A stretch of DNA of 64,000 bases from Phialophora verrucosa (Eukaryota > Ascomycota > Eurotiomycetes > Chaetothyriales > Herpotrichiellaceae), in contig MSED01000012.1 of the NCBI GenBank assembly GCA_002099365.1, positions 186,001 through 250,000 on the forward strand, given 5' to 3'. This document shows positions 46,325 to 57,452 of the stretch, piece by piece. A program made the translations under genes and the position numbers. Within the stretch, counting starts at the first letter, position 1; every line of letters starts with the position of its first letter. Under the pieces are notes generated by a model, which was not told the origin of the DNA, made no database searches, and saw nothing but the letters and a program-made list of their open reading frames with translations.

Positions 46325-46806
46325 TTCGTTCACAGGTTGCTGCACCTTTCAGGACTTCTCCAGGTCAGCAGGGAAAGGTGTATTAAGACTATAATATGTT
46401 ACAGACGGATATTCAACTTCTGTCCGAGACAGGGACGTTTCCAAGAGAGTACGATGGGATAAGGAATGCCCGCCGACACCTGAGCTCCGACCCTGCTTCA
46501 GTAAGATACTGGAGTTGACATCCTGCGAGACGCACTGCACTCCACATCCTCCCCTAGAGCCGGAGTCAAGATTCTAAGAGACGGGACTTCCCTCCCCATC
46601 CTGCTCCAGAGCTGGAGTCGAGACCTCGACACTTCGCTTGTGCCGTGGGTATCTCTCGGAACTCCATCGCACCAACCTCCACGCTCCTCGGATTGGCCAG
46701 ACTCCCTTCATCTACACAGTACACACCCTGCGCCTGCCAGTCCGCCGGTCCTGCCTGACCTTTGCTCAAGTAAATTCCAACACTTTCTTAGAGACCTCAG
46801 CCCATC
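46325..46806. promoter_or_regulatory. Divergent promoter between ALDH-like gene and small membrane protein
   Basis: About 480 bases between divergent starts. I identify no specific site. Confidence 0.35.
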
Positions 46807-47270
46807 ATGTCACAAACCCAGACGGCCACGGACGTCAACTACTTCCCGACCAGCGTGAGGGAAGTCCTACAGGTATACGATATCCATCAGACAGGAGATG
46901 TCGCCACCTCTTCTGCCTCAGAGACATCGGGTTGGAGCGAAGACGCACCATGGCCTCATCGCCACCACCACCACCAGGGCTGGGTATCCGACTATAACAG
47001 GGTGCCTCCCTACCGCGAGCCGGCGAGGTCTCATCGATTGTCCAGTCGTCCTGCGGGTCGGGATAACGGGGAAGCGACGTTCGTGGTCATGATGTTCTCG
47101 GGAGTTTATGTGGTTTCGGTAAGCGTTGTCCATGTTCGAGTGTCCGTATGTGCGTGGCCTTTCTGACTGACATCTTGCTTGGGTCACAGGCAATAAGCAA
47201 GGTGTGGAGAGGCACAATAGGACGGTGGATGGAATGGCCTTGGGGGTATCCTGTGGGTGGGGAGTGGTGA
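46807..47270 (+). CDS. Small hypothetical protein with one hydrophobic segment
   Basis: Two exons, 46807..47118 and 47190..47270, give 130 residues. The 71-base intron has GTAAGC and GTCACAG ends and a CTGAC branch, and is phase 0. The N-terminal two-thirds is polar with a His cluster (PHRHHHHQGW) and RxPPYREP-type segments. One short hydrophobic stretch (FVVMMFSGVYVVS) straddles the exon junction. A Trp-rich tail follows (WMEWPWGYPVGGEW). There is no recognisable family. A single-pass membrane protein is possible. Start and splice sites are clean, but with no homology the call rests on frame and splice signals alone. Confidence 0.6.
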
Positions 47271-47542
47271 TTCACCAAACCGCTCCGTAGTTCGAGGCAC
47301 GAACACCATGTGTCGAAGGACAAAGTAGCATGTTGCGTGCGTGTGAGCAATGATGGAACCTTGCATGGTGGCTAAAAAGATTGAAAAGAGTTCTGAGACT
47401 ACAGGTGGAATCGTCTGTATGGGTAGTAGACAAGAAGATAAACACAGCTCTGATATCTTCCGACCAGTGTAATTGTCTGTTTAAACAGTGGAAAAGAAGA
47501 TAAAGCAGAAATTTGATACTACCAGTGTAATTGTCTATTCAA

Positions 47543-49528
47543 CTACTTGGCGGCATCATCCTCCTTCGGAATCACAGGCAGTAGCACGTAATTTTCCAAT
47601 GCCTCCCCAAAGTGGATGTGGTTGAGACCATGAAATTTCTCCGAAGGTCGGTCCACTGGCGAGTTGTGCTCGAATCGTCCAGCGCCCTGGGTGTCACCAG
47701 ATGACACTTCGAAGACCAGGGTTTCGCTGGGAGAAACAACGACACTAGTAGGCCACAGCTCGACATCGACACTGTATACTTCTCCCGGCACGACCGGGAG
47801 TTGATCGATGGATCGATACTCACGGTGCGGATGCCAGGGAGTGTGGCGGCTGCTTTGGTCATTGACTTTTCGCAGGCTGACGCGGAGCCAGCCTTTGCAG
47901 ACAGGCACAGCATCACCGTCCGCACCGGTGTAGAAGACTTCTTGCCCGTCCGCGGCGAGGTGGCGTAGAGTGACGAACAGATCGATCTCACTTGGCGGAG
48001 TGCTCGTCGCGTCGAAAGCGCTCGCGGACACATTGAGATGGGCAACGATGTGGCCTGTAAATTCGACCGAGCGTTCGAACGATTTGGTGCGGAATTGCAG
48101 CTTGTGTTGCTCTTTGAGCCCCGAAGGCGCCTGATATGAGAGCTGGGTGTTAGCAGGGATCGAGGGCTGCTCTTCTGCGAGAGTAAAATCCGGTTCGAGA
48201 TGATATTTCGTGTAGACGGTGCGAGGAATGGGCCATGTCGTCTCGATCCGTGTTGGAAAGGCCCTCTCAGCTTCCGGGTCGTTGACCCCGGGATTTCCCT
48301 CTCGGACAATCAGTTCCACTCGGGGAGCTTGCCCTGTGGACCATCCCACGGGATCATATCCTTTCAGGAAAGCATCGAGAAAGCTTTTTTGGAGGGCCAC
48401 ACCTTCTTTTGTGTAGAAAGGAAGATCATGACGTCCAGTTGCAAATCGCAGGTATTTCAGCTCCGATCCGGCATTCATGAAACCTGAATGGAAGGCCGTG
48501 TCAGCTGGAGTAACAAGGTTCTTCGATCAAGCGTACCTTCAATATTGCCACGAAGATGCAGGTGGATTCCGCCCCAGTTAGCCACTGAAAGAAGTGGCAC
48601 TCGGATATCGGCTAGGTTGAAGTCTCTTGATGCATAGTACTCGTCGTCGAGGAAGCGGTTTCGAGCATTATCCAGAGTTTGATCATGACAATTGTTCTTC
48701 AGCTCCTCGGCCGAGAGATCGCCCTCGAGGGTGTCTGGCCCCCAGTTGCGTGCGGCCCTGCCCGGTCGACCATATTGATTTGTTATCACCTAACGAGAAA
48801 GTTAGACAAGGACGGGATGATGGGCAAAGGTAGCATCAATCGGTAATAGAAGACCACTTACCTGACGATTCCACCAAAAGTCGATGAATGCATTGGAGAG
48901 AATACCTCCGTGCCGGCATCGATCGCGGTAGTAGTCCGACATGCCCTCCCACGGAATGATGCATGTGAGACCTTTGGGCTCTCTCGCAGCTACTCTCCAC
49001 TGACTGCCTGCATAGTAGCTTACGCCTAGCAGACCGACCTTGCCAGACGACCATGGTTGGCTAGCAGCCCATTCGATAACGTCGGCAAACGCCAAACTCG
49101 TGTCCCGGGACATGGTGTTGAGTTCTCCGGGCGACTGTCCGAGGCCGACCTCGTCCCCTCGTACTACTGCGTAACCGTTTCGGGTCCAGAAGCCGGGATC
49201 AGGAGTCTCCCAAGCAGAGTGAGGCGAGTGTTGCTCTTCAGGCACGTCCTTGAATGAGGCTGCGTGGAAGCTGATGGCAATGAGTACTTGCTTGCACTGG
49301 AGAAAGGAGGGAAAGAGGGGCCACGTACTCTTTGTAATGAATGTCTTTGCCATAAGGGCCGTAGGTGACCAACACGGGGAACTTCTCCGCCGTAGACTTA
49401 GGTCGGTAGACGTTGCATCGAACAAGGCCACGGCCATCTTTCAATTCAATGGAAGCATTCTCCTCGAAGACGTAGTCGAACGATGTCTCGTCCAGGCGAT
49501 AGATCTCAGGGCGGATCTTGTTCGGCAT
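47543..49528 (-). CDS. S15/CocE-type alpha/beta hydrolase (X-Pro dipeptidyl-peptidase-like) 2
   Basis: Four exons, 49528..49329, 49270..48862, 48789..48537 and 48483..47543, give 600 residues. Introns of 58, 72 and 53 bases use GTACGT, GTAAGT and GTACGC donors. Conserved blocks are VTYGPYGKDIHYKDFH, SAWETPDPGFWTRNGYAVVR, DVIEWAASQPWSSGKVGLLG with the nucleophile elbow GVSYYAG, and IPWEGMSDYYRD. The C-terminal jelly-roll domain includes SEIDLFVTLRHLAADGQEVF and VVPGEVYSVDVELWP. It belongs to the common fungal CocE/NonD group and differs clearly from hydrolase 1 in the nucleophile region (GVSYYA against GNSWLG). The two are probably not recent duplicates. No signal peptide. It is divergent from the FMO-ADC gene across a 413-base gap. 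Confidence 0.92.
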
Positions 49529-49941
49529 TCTGAGTCGGTCGTAACAAGACTGATGTGTATCGCTGGTACTATCGGCGCGATGCTTCAGTTAACTAGGGAC
49601 CTGGAACGTACCTGAGGCTGATATGCTGCAGATGTGGGGTCCACAACCACTCACAAACACGGCAATGCTCTTAGACCATTTGCTTGGAGAGCCGAATGAT
49701 CGGGAACTGAGTAGACCGAGCCATTTGGGGTGGGATGCCTGCCTCACGAGACGTCCGGACCTCCAAGCTCATTTACTTCGGATGTACCACTTGAGTTCAT
49801 GGAGGATCCAAGTAGAAGGTTGAGAAGAGGGTGGTGATGTGGTGACAGGAGTCAATAACAAAACCCAAGATATGCTCAATTCCATCGCCAACTCTTCCAA
49901 TTAGTTGCTCGCTTTATTGAAACGATTCCGACGCTGACAAA
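49529..49941. promoter_or_regulatory. Divergent promoter between hydrolase 2 and the FMO-ADC gene
   Basis: A 413-base gap separates divergent starts, so it may serve both genes. No operator is recognisable by eye. Confidence 0.4.
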
Positions 49942-52310
49942 ATGGTCGAGATCAATCTTCCGTCCGACGCAGCGCCCATAGCAAATGGCTCGCCGGAACA
50001 CCCCCACCTGAAAGTACTGATTGTGGGAGCCGGGATTGCTGGACTTGTGGCGGCAATTGGCTTGCGAGATCAACATCATGAAGTGCATGTAAGACAGTGA
50101 CCTGCCTGAAGTTTCACCAGGCTGATATTGTGCTGCAGCTGTACGAACAGTCGCAGTTCGCGGATGAAGTTGGAGCCGCGATTCACATGGGCCCCAACGC
50201 AAACAGCGTGCTGCGAAGATTGGGCGTTGATATCGCAGAACGGGGAGCTCCCAAGCTCCTGCAGGTGAGTGACTGTGTTCGATCATCAAGGAAAATACAT
50301 CAGGGGATGACGGCGTGGGAAAGACCAGGTATTACAACTCATCCTGCACCCTGCTCAATATTGTCGACAACGACGCCCAAAGCTATAGATGGCAAGATGT
50401 GAGAGCCCAGGACCTTGTGTGCTTTGTGCCTGTCTCTGATCGTGCCTAGAGCTGGCGTCAAGCACACCGTGGCCATCTACACACACAGCTGAAGGATCGA
50501 GCAACATCGGACAAGTACGAAGGCGCTCCAGCCATCCTTCACACGGCATCGCGTATCACGCAAATCGATCCACAGAATGCGGCCATTACACTGGAAAATG
50601 GCGACATCATCCAGGGGGACGTTATCATCGGTGCTGATGGTGTTCGTTCTATCACGAGAAGAGCCATTGGGGGCCTAGAGTATGACAGCTTCGCAATTGG
50701 AAAGAGTGCCATTCGATTCATGGTCCCTCGAGACAAGGTCCTTGCAGACCCGGAGACCCGAGAGCTGGCCGAAGTTACAGGCGCGATGGATTTGATCTTT
50801 GCACAAGAGCACAAAGTCATAATCTATCAGTGCGTCAACAACACGTTGCTGAACATCGTATGCATTCATCCAGCCCATCAATCCAGCGCATCGGCCGAGA
50901 CATATAACAAGAGTGTGTCCAAAGAGCGACTTCTGGACATTTTCCATGAATTTGCCCCGAAGTTGTTGAAGCTGTTCGAGAAGTGTGACAGCGACACGTT
51001 GAAGGTGTACCCGCTCTTCGATGCCAAAACAATGCCCACGTTCGTAAAAGACCGTCTGGCATTGATTGGTGACGCCGCACACCCCTTTACCCCATTCATC
51101 GGCCAAGGTGGTGCGACCGCTATTGAGGATGCCGTGTCCATGGGCGTCATCCTGTCACGGGGGACGACCGTGGCGGAAGTTCCGGCGAAGCTGACGCTAT
51201 ACAACAAAGCCCGATACGAGCGCGCGACCAAGATCCAGGGATACAGCCGTATGGCTGGGGGAGACGGAGTCAAACCTGGCGAAGAAAAGGCTGCTCAAAT
51301 GAAGGGTAAGTTTCGATCACCCATATAGCAATCGAGCTCCGTATGCTGGCTTTGTGCTGACGGGCTCAGGTCGTGAACATGCGTTCTACGCACTCAGCCA
51401 TGATGAACATCATGCTTCCACCCGGCTTTTGCGTGAGTATGAATGGGCCAAACTCAAGGGAGTGAGTTGGAGGCAACCCACTGTCTTTGGGCCTGCGCCG
51501 GGTCCACGACGAGACGGAGCTATCTCGGTGGGAAGAAAGCTCAAAATTGTGACCGCGAGCATCAAGTTCAAAACGAGCGGCACGTTGCTTCGAAACATGC
51601 TGCCTCACGACGCGTACAGCTTCGGCTCCAAAGACACTGTTCTTCTAGCGAGTTTGACGGTGGAATCTCGTCTGAACGTCGAGTGGCTCGGCTTCCACGG
51701 GTTTGATCGAGTAGTCCTCTCAGTCCACGGTGTGAACTACACCAAGCCAGATGGATCGGTGTTTTCGGCCAGCTATGTGCCCGTCCTGTTTGAGAATTTA
51801 GCCGATGCCATAAGCGCCGGACGCGAACAGATGGGATATCCAAGTGTTTATTCTGGCATTGAGGTGGACAGCAAACCAGAATCGTTTTCGGCCCGGCTCT
51901 CCTGGAAAGGCGTTACATGGGCCACAATATGGATGAAGGATCTGACGCCGATCTCAACCCCGGAGCCAACTTCCACAGCGATATTTGTCAACCGGTACAT
52001 ATCCTCAATCGGTGATGAGCCGGCCCAAAAGGAAATGGCTCTGGGAGAAGACGTTCTGATTGATGGAGATGACGCCTCAGAGACTAACCATTATACCAAC
52101 GGAAGCGGCACGTCGGTGAGCGGAGTATTGTCTTCTAAGAGCTCCTCAAACGCTGGTTTCGAGATTCTCCCTCACAGCCAACGGGAGATCCCAACATTAC
52201 ATCACATCGCGGCACGCGTTGGTGAACTCCCTGTTTTCGAAGTCGTGAGCGCCACGGTGACGGAGGAGGAACGCCCGCAGAGGGCGGAGAAGGCTTGCAG
52301 AATCAGTTGA
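49942..52310 (+). CDS. Flavin-dependent monooxygenase fused to an acetoacetate-decarboxylase-like domain
   Basis: Five exons, 49942..50088, 50139..50264, 50324..50398, 50450..51305 and 51370..52310, give 714 residues. The second intron (59 bases, GTGAGT...AAAG) is the weakest join but is the only one of normal length that keeps frame. Residues 1-400 are an aromatic-ring-hydroxylase-type FAD monooxygenase, with GAGIAGL (29-35), EVGAAIHMGPNANSVLRRLG, GADGVRS (177-183) and RLALIGDAAHPFTPFIGQGG (GD at 323-324). Residues about 455-640 resemble the acetoacetate decarboxylase fold: TLLRNMLPHDAYSFG, WLGFHGFDRVVLSVHG, LADAISAGREQMGYPSVYSG. After G-x-P, where decarboxylases carry the Schiff-base Lys, this one reads Ser-Val. 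Two coupled steps on one substrate is the natural inference. Confidence 0.85.
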
Positions 52311-52379
52311 ACAGCTATACATGATCCCTCGGACACCATTTTCGGTATTTCGGAGCATCTTGTAGATGATGGCGGATCG

Positions 52380-54211
52380 TCAGGCTCCAGATTCGTACCT
52401 CGATCCTGCCCGATGTACCCGATTGGCATTATTATTCGTAGGTTGACCCATAAGATCGTCTAGTGTGCGACACATTTCGGTGCAACACGGCCAAGGCAAG
52501 TGAGATAACTCGTCCTTAAACATCTTCAAGGTCCTCATGGTCCCCGTGCGAGAATTCAGGGGTGAGCCTTGGGGCCGGAGATGGCACCATATCGTAAGTC
52601 CAGCATAGAATAGAACAACCGGAAGCCAAATCGCGATGTTGGGGCCAGATACATCCCCTTGAGCATCTGAGTTGTCCAGGATGAGCCATGCACAATTTAC
52701 GGCCTCGTCTGGCACTTCGATCAAGCCTTGATTCGTTGAATCTGCGGGTATTGAAGATGAACCGGTGTTCGGAGGATATCCGACAAGCTGTGGTAAGTTG
52801 AGGACGCCTGGAAAGCACAGAAGCAGTTTGCAGAAATAGAAAAATGCGACTACATCCTGTCTAACGACTTCTTCAAAGTGTTGACGCCATCGCGAAAGAG
52901 CCGCCTTTAGTATATACTGATGTCGTAGTGCCTCTGCCGGGGAAGAAAGCGGCGCGTGAGGATTTTGCGAGGACTGTGCAAGTAGCTCTTCCGCGCATGC
53001 CGACACGCTTGAAAACGAATAGTGGATGTATAGGATGTCCGCACAGATCCCGGTCAGTAATAGCAGGCTGTCTGTATCCATTTTGAGGTCGGATGGCAGA
53101 GGTCGAGCGCCCGATATGAGACAGTTGTACATGTTGTGGAAGTTGTAGGGCGAGGACGGCATAAGAATGAAGAGCTCCTTTGTCGAGATGCAGGGGACTT
53201 GTCCACAATGAATCGCGCGAGTGACATCTGTCAGAAAGAGATAGGAGAGGAGAAGTCTTTGCCCTGAGTTGGTAATTGCCCGCTATTGCGTGGATGGCAA
53301 GGGACGTACCTTCTAGTGTTTGTATTGTGTTGGAGATAAAGAGTTTCCGTGGGGGAAGATGGCTCGTCCAAGTGCATTCGAACACGTCTTGCCATCGTTG
53401 CAGTGCCGCCGATGGTTGCGGAAGAAAGATGCCAGTATTCATGGTCTGCGCAGAGCATTCCATATGTGGCGAAGAGAGATCCCTGGAGAGAACAAAGGGA
53501 ATCAGAGCCCGTCGAGCGGAGAAGGTAATATCGGGCAGGACTCGATACTTGCCGTCAAGATAGATTCCAGTAGGCGAGCCTCGCGGTTGTCAACTTCCAT
53601 CATCACTCCCCACAGAGCATCGCCAGCGAGAAACAGGTCGCGAGCCGAAAGCTGGGTGGGAGGTCCGCTATGGCCCCGCGGATCTCTCCTGTCCGATGTG
53701 CTATTGGACGCTGCAATGCCTACGCAGGCGATAGCCATCTGCAAATAGGGCGGAATGACTGACTTCGATGATGGTGCCGGTAGTTGAATGGCATCCAGGA
53801 AGATGTGACGCTTGAATGAGATAGAGAATTGATATTGTGCTTGTTCTAGAGCGTGACTCTCCGGTGGGGATGGCAGGTCGGACAAGACAGCCAGAGGATA
53901 GGTATACTGCCGCTCCAGACCCTGGTGGTAGAGTATTAGTGTATTCCTCTCAGTCGGCGATTCATAGATGATGAGGCTCCTACCATGCCTGCCCTGCCCA
54001 AGTTCAGATTCGCACTCACTGCCCCGGCGAGATACTGATGGCAATCATAGGCGTCTTCACTCAGAAGAATAGCGGCCTTGAAGCGACGTTGGAAAGCTAC
54101 CTCTGGGACTTGATGTGCATCATGCACATCCCACTGGTTCGGGTGTCGCTCTCCAGGCCATTCGTGCGTTTCCCCAGATTCTTCTGCGCTGCGGGCTACT
54201 GGAGACGTCAT
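52380..54211 (-). CDS. Fungal transcription-factor-domain protein without visible DNA-binding domain; model uncertain
   Basis: A frame-consistent model has exons 54211..54036, 53979..53542, 53482..53310 and 53227..52380 and gives 544 residues. Introns are 56, 59 and 82 bases. The first half (KAAILLSEDAYDCHQ, YLQMAIACVGIAASNSTSD, ARDLFLAGDALWGVMMEVDN) and the last exon (DVTRAIHCGQVPCISTKELF, LLLTGICADILYIH) resemble the middle homology region of fungal C2H2/Zn2Cys6 regulators. No zinc motif is found at the N-terminus. In the third exon a different frame (LFATYGMLCADHEYW, then TATMARRVRM) looks more like the family than the frame the splices demand. The gene may carry a frameshift, or I may have missed an intron. 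It is a truncated regulator or a decaying gene. Confidence 0.55.
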
Positions 54212-54669
54212 TGGGCGAGCCAGGTGCCCTCATCGAGGGTGCTCAAAGAAGCATGAAGTGAATTGAGGAGAGGACCGGTCATTTGCAGTCGTCATTCTGT
54301 GACTACCTGTGTGTGTGAACGGGGGTTTGCAGGATGAAGCCCTGGCAGCGTCTTTGCCAAGCTTATGACACGTGGTCTCGCACGTGACAGCCCCCTACAC
54401 AATCCTGGGATTCGAGTGGCTTGGAGACTTCCGAGGCAGCCCGGGCTTTGCCTTTCTAGGTAAGCCTAGGCTGGCAGGGCGGGGTTCTGGGCACTGGAGG
54501 TACCCGAAATCCCTGCAGTCCCAAGCTCCTTACCAGGACGAGTAGTGGTTGATGCGAAGACGGGCCCACGATCTTGCAGAGAGATCCATTCGCCTTCCAG
54601 AAACCTGACATGTCGACGGCATACAGTACATCGTCTAGAACTGAGTCTCCCATCAAGCCAGAGTGACAA
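54212..54669. promoter_or_regulatory. Divergent promoter between two regulator genes
   Basis: About 460 bases between divergent starts. If the leftward gene has lost an N-terminal DNA-binding exon, its remnant would be sought here; I found none. Confidence 0.35.
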
Positions 54670-57285
54670 TGACCGGAAGTCCAGACGCTCAGATGCCTAT
54701 CGTTCCTCCAAGACTCAGAGTGAGTTCCCGAATTCCATGTTCCGCCCGTTCGATCGAGTCTCTGACCAGCAATGCAGTGCGACATCTGCAACAAGACATT
54801 CGTCCGATCAGAGCACCTTGAGAGACACAAGAGAATCCGTAAGTCGAAGCAATCAAGACCGAGGCCGAGACTTCGGTAACTGAGCAAAACAACCGCCAGA
54901 TACCAACGAGAAACCTTTCCCTTGCCCTTGCTGTGATCAGTCGTTTCCACGCTCTGATGTCCGCGCATTGCACGTCAAAAAGAGCCATGGCATCGACTTC
55001 GCTACCATTGATCCGGCGATTCACGGCAAAACCGGCCCCAAAAGAAGACGAGTGAAGAAAGCCTGCGATCTCTGCCGGAAGCGCAAGCTGCGCTGTGACG
55101 GCGAGGCGCCATGTCGGCAGTGCCGGCTGGGACATTCTGACTGTCAATATCAGTCGGCGGCTTCGAAATCACGACCATCCGCTGCGCTTGGACAGGACTA
55201 CGGCTGCGTTGGTGACGACCCGGGGGCTATCGATACCGATATGGAGCCTCAATATCAGGTCCCTGAACCAGACGATGGCCCTCTATCTGCCTCAGGTAGC
55301 TCGGCCTCTTTGAACAGCCGTAGTCTGCAACAAGGTGTGATGTCGACGCCTTTCGAGCTCGAGTTTTACCCCGAGCAGGCCCATGCGACGGGTGACATAA
55401 CCTCGATGATGCCGACGTCTACCGCTGGCGTCGACATGGAAAGCACGTTACAACTCGAGCCCGAGAATGGGCTCTTGCCTGATTTCTGGCAAATGCCTCT
55501 CCTTGTAAGGACTAATGAATCCCGCATACCATGTCATACAAGACTGACTTGTGGTTACCTAGAACGGAGAAGCATGGTGGGATGGCCTCAATTTTGAAAT
55601 GGACGATTTTAGTACACTTCTCCCGAGCCATCCCTTGGACTCTTCGCCCACGAATGCATTCTCCCAACTCATGCAAGAGTATTTTGATCGACGGTCCCGT
55701 GCGCTGTCTCCTTCCCCTAACAAAGCTGCCTCAATGTGGTACTCGGCTCCAGCCTGCTTATGGGACCATGACCTTGAGATAGTCAATATCTTCCTGAACC
55801 TCTTTTCACGCAACGTGCCAGGGTTTTGCCCCCTGTTTGAGAACTTTACTATCACCGAAGAAATGCGGCCAGACTATGTCCTCGCAGCTGCAGCAGTCGG
55901 AGGCCTATACTGCACCACTCCAGGCAGTTTCGAGTTTTCTAAGGCAATGTATAACAGTTCACGGAGACTGCTCTTGACATCGGTAAGCGTTGTGATGATC
56001 TTGACGCGGTAAACCTTGGCTGACGCCTCGAAGACAAAATCTACCGGCTGGTACAGTCGTACGCAGCCTGCCTACGAAGAAGTGATGACTATCATCAAGA
56101 CTGTATGGACTTCTGCATTAATCGACATTCCTTGACGGCTGACGCAGCATCTAGTATATCTTGAATGAGCTCTTCGGCCTTTGCAGTGGAGACAAACGAA
56201 GCTACGAGTTTGTCGAGGTCTTCCACCAAGATCTGGCCAGGGTCAGTCCGGGCATCCTTGCCCATCTCCATTTGATGATGTAGACCCCTGACATCCCTTC
56301 TGTGGTAGGCACTCCAAGTATTGGGGACGCTACAGGCAGCGGATGCTTGTCTTGCGAAAGATAACGAAATCATTCGGTATGACCACATGATAAAATTTCA
56401 TCGAGCAGTATGCTGATCAAGCGCGGACTTTCTGCGTAAAGCTTGCGCGAGAGCCTCCACATCCTGGACTGCTACAGAGTCTGTATCTTACAAATTCCGC
56501 CTTCACTACTCTGGCGCCTCCTCGACACTATACCGGAACCTACATCAGGAAGAGAGCCATTCAAGCACATACACAACTCAGTTGCCCAAGTAATCAACCC
56601 CGGCCTAGACATAGACCCAGAAACCGTGGGAGAGTGGGCCTTGTCAAGCCTCTCCCCTTTTCTATGGCTTGCAACGCGACTGGCCGTGGCAGACGACGAC
56701 TGCATGGACGTCTTGTCCAAGTCTGATTTCGTGGAGCTGGCCGCTGACCGCTGGCTGCGGTCCTTCCCAAGAGACAGACCCGCGGGGCCTGCGTCGGTCA
56801 TCTTGTACCATCTGATGAATATCGTCATGCATGCCAACCTCCTCATCATCCAACGATACGCCCACTGGTGGCCCTCGCGGGACCAGGCGTCCGACAAAGA
56901 ACGAGACCGCTGGCAAGGGTGTATTCTACGTTGGGTCCAAGGAAGACATTACAAGATCGCAAAGTGGCATGCTCAGAGGGCCCTCGACTGCGTTGGCGCA
57001 GCGAGCGATCTCAATAAGAAAGGCGATCCCAAGGTGGGAAGATATAACATTGGGGGATTGGACCGGACAAAGGTATCGCCCACGACTCCAGTGGTGACGA
57101 TCGACGTCACTCACGTCCCCTATGCCATCTACTACGCCACTCTCATCTTGTGGTGTGGGGCAGCAGATGAAAAGCATGGGTTGACAGGGTTGTCCCATCT
57201 GGCGCGGGGGAAGGACCTGCTTTCACGGCAGAAACTACGCATAGCGTGGCTTCTCGAACGGGTGCTGGGCAAAGTGGAGGCATAA
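54670..57285 (+). CDS. Transcription factor with two C2H2 fingers plus a Zn2Cys6 cluster and Fungal_trans domain
   Basis: Eight exons, 54670..54720, 54778..54838, 54900..55504, 55563..55982, 56067..56102, 56155..56241, 56309..56376 and 56442..57285, give 723 residues with every phase consistent. Finger 1 is CDICNKTFVRSEHLERH and finger 2 is CPCCDQSFPRSDVRALH (then VKKSH). A basic linker leads to the binuclear cluster CDLCRKRKLRCDGEAPC (then RQCRLGHSDC). The regulatory domain includes GLYCTTPGSFEFSKAMYN, LNELFGLCSGDKRSYEFVEV and HILDCYRVCILQIPPS. Combined C2H2-Zn2Cys6 proteins are a recognised but minority fungal architecture. Its place inside the cluster makes it the best candidate for a pathway-specific regulator. 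The small exons 5-7 are each supported by donor, branch and acceptor signals. Confidence 0.87.
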
Positions 57286-57452
57286 CGAGCTATATACAAG
57301 GGGTAGGGACTTGTAGTGATTGAATATGGCGGTGGCAAGCTCGAACGATTTCCCACACAATCCATTAGACGGTATACTTTTTTTTCGTCACCCACGCAGG
57401 CCTTCAATGTTCTGTCCAACAAGAGTCTCGACAACCAGTGATGATCCCCCTC

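Noticed and set aside
50265..50290. 26-base intron in the FMO-ADC gene
   Set aside because: It keeps frame but is too short for spliceosomal removal. The 59-base alternative also keeps frame.
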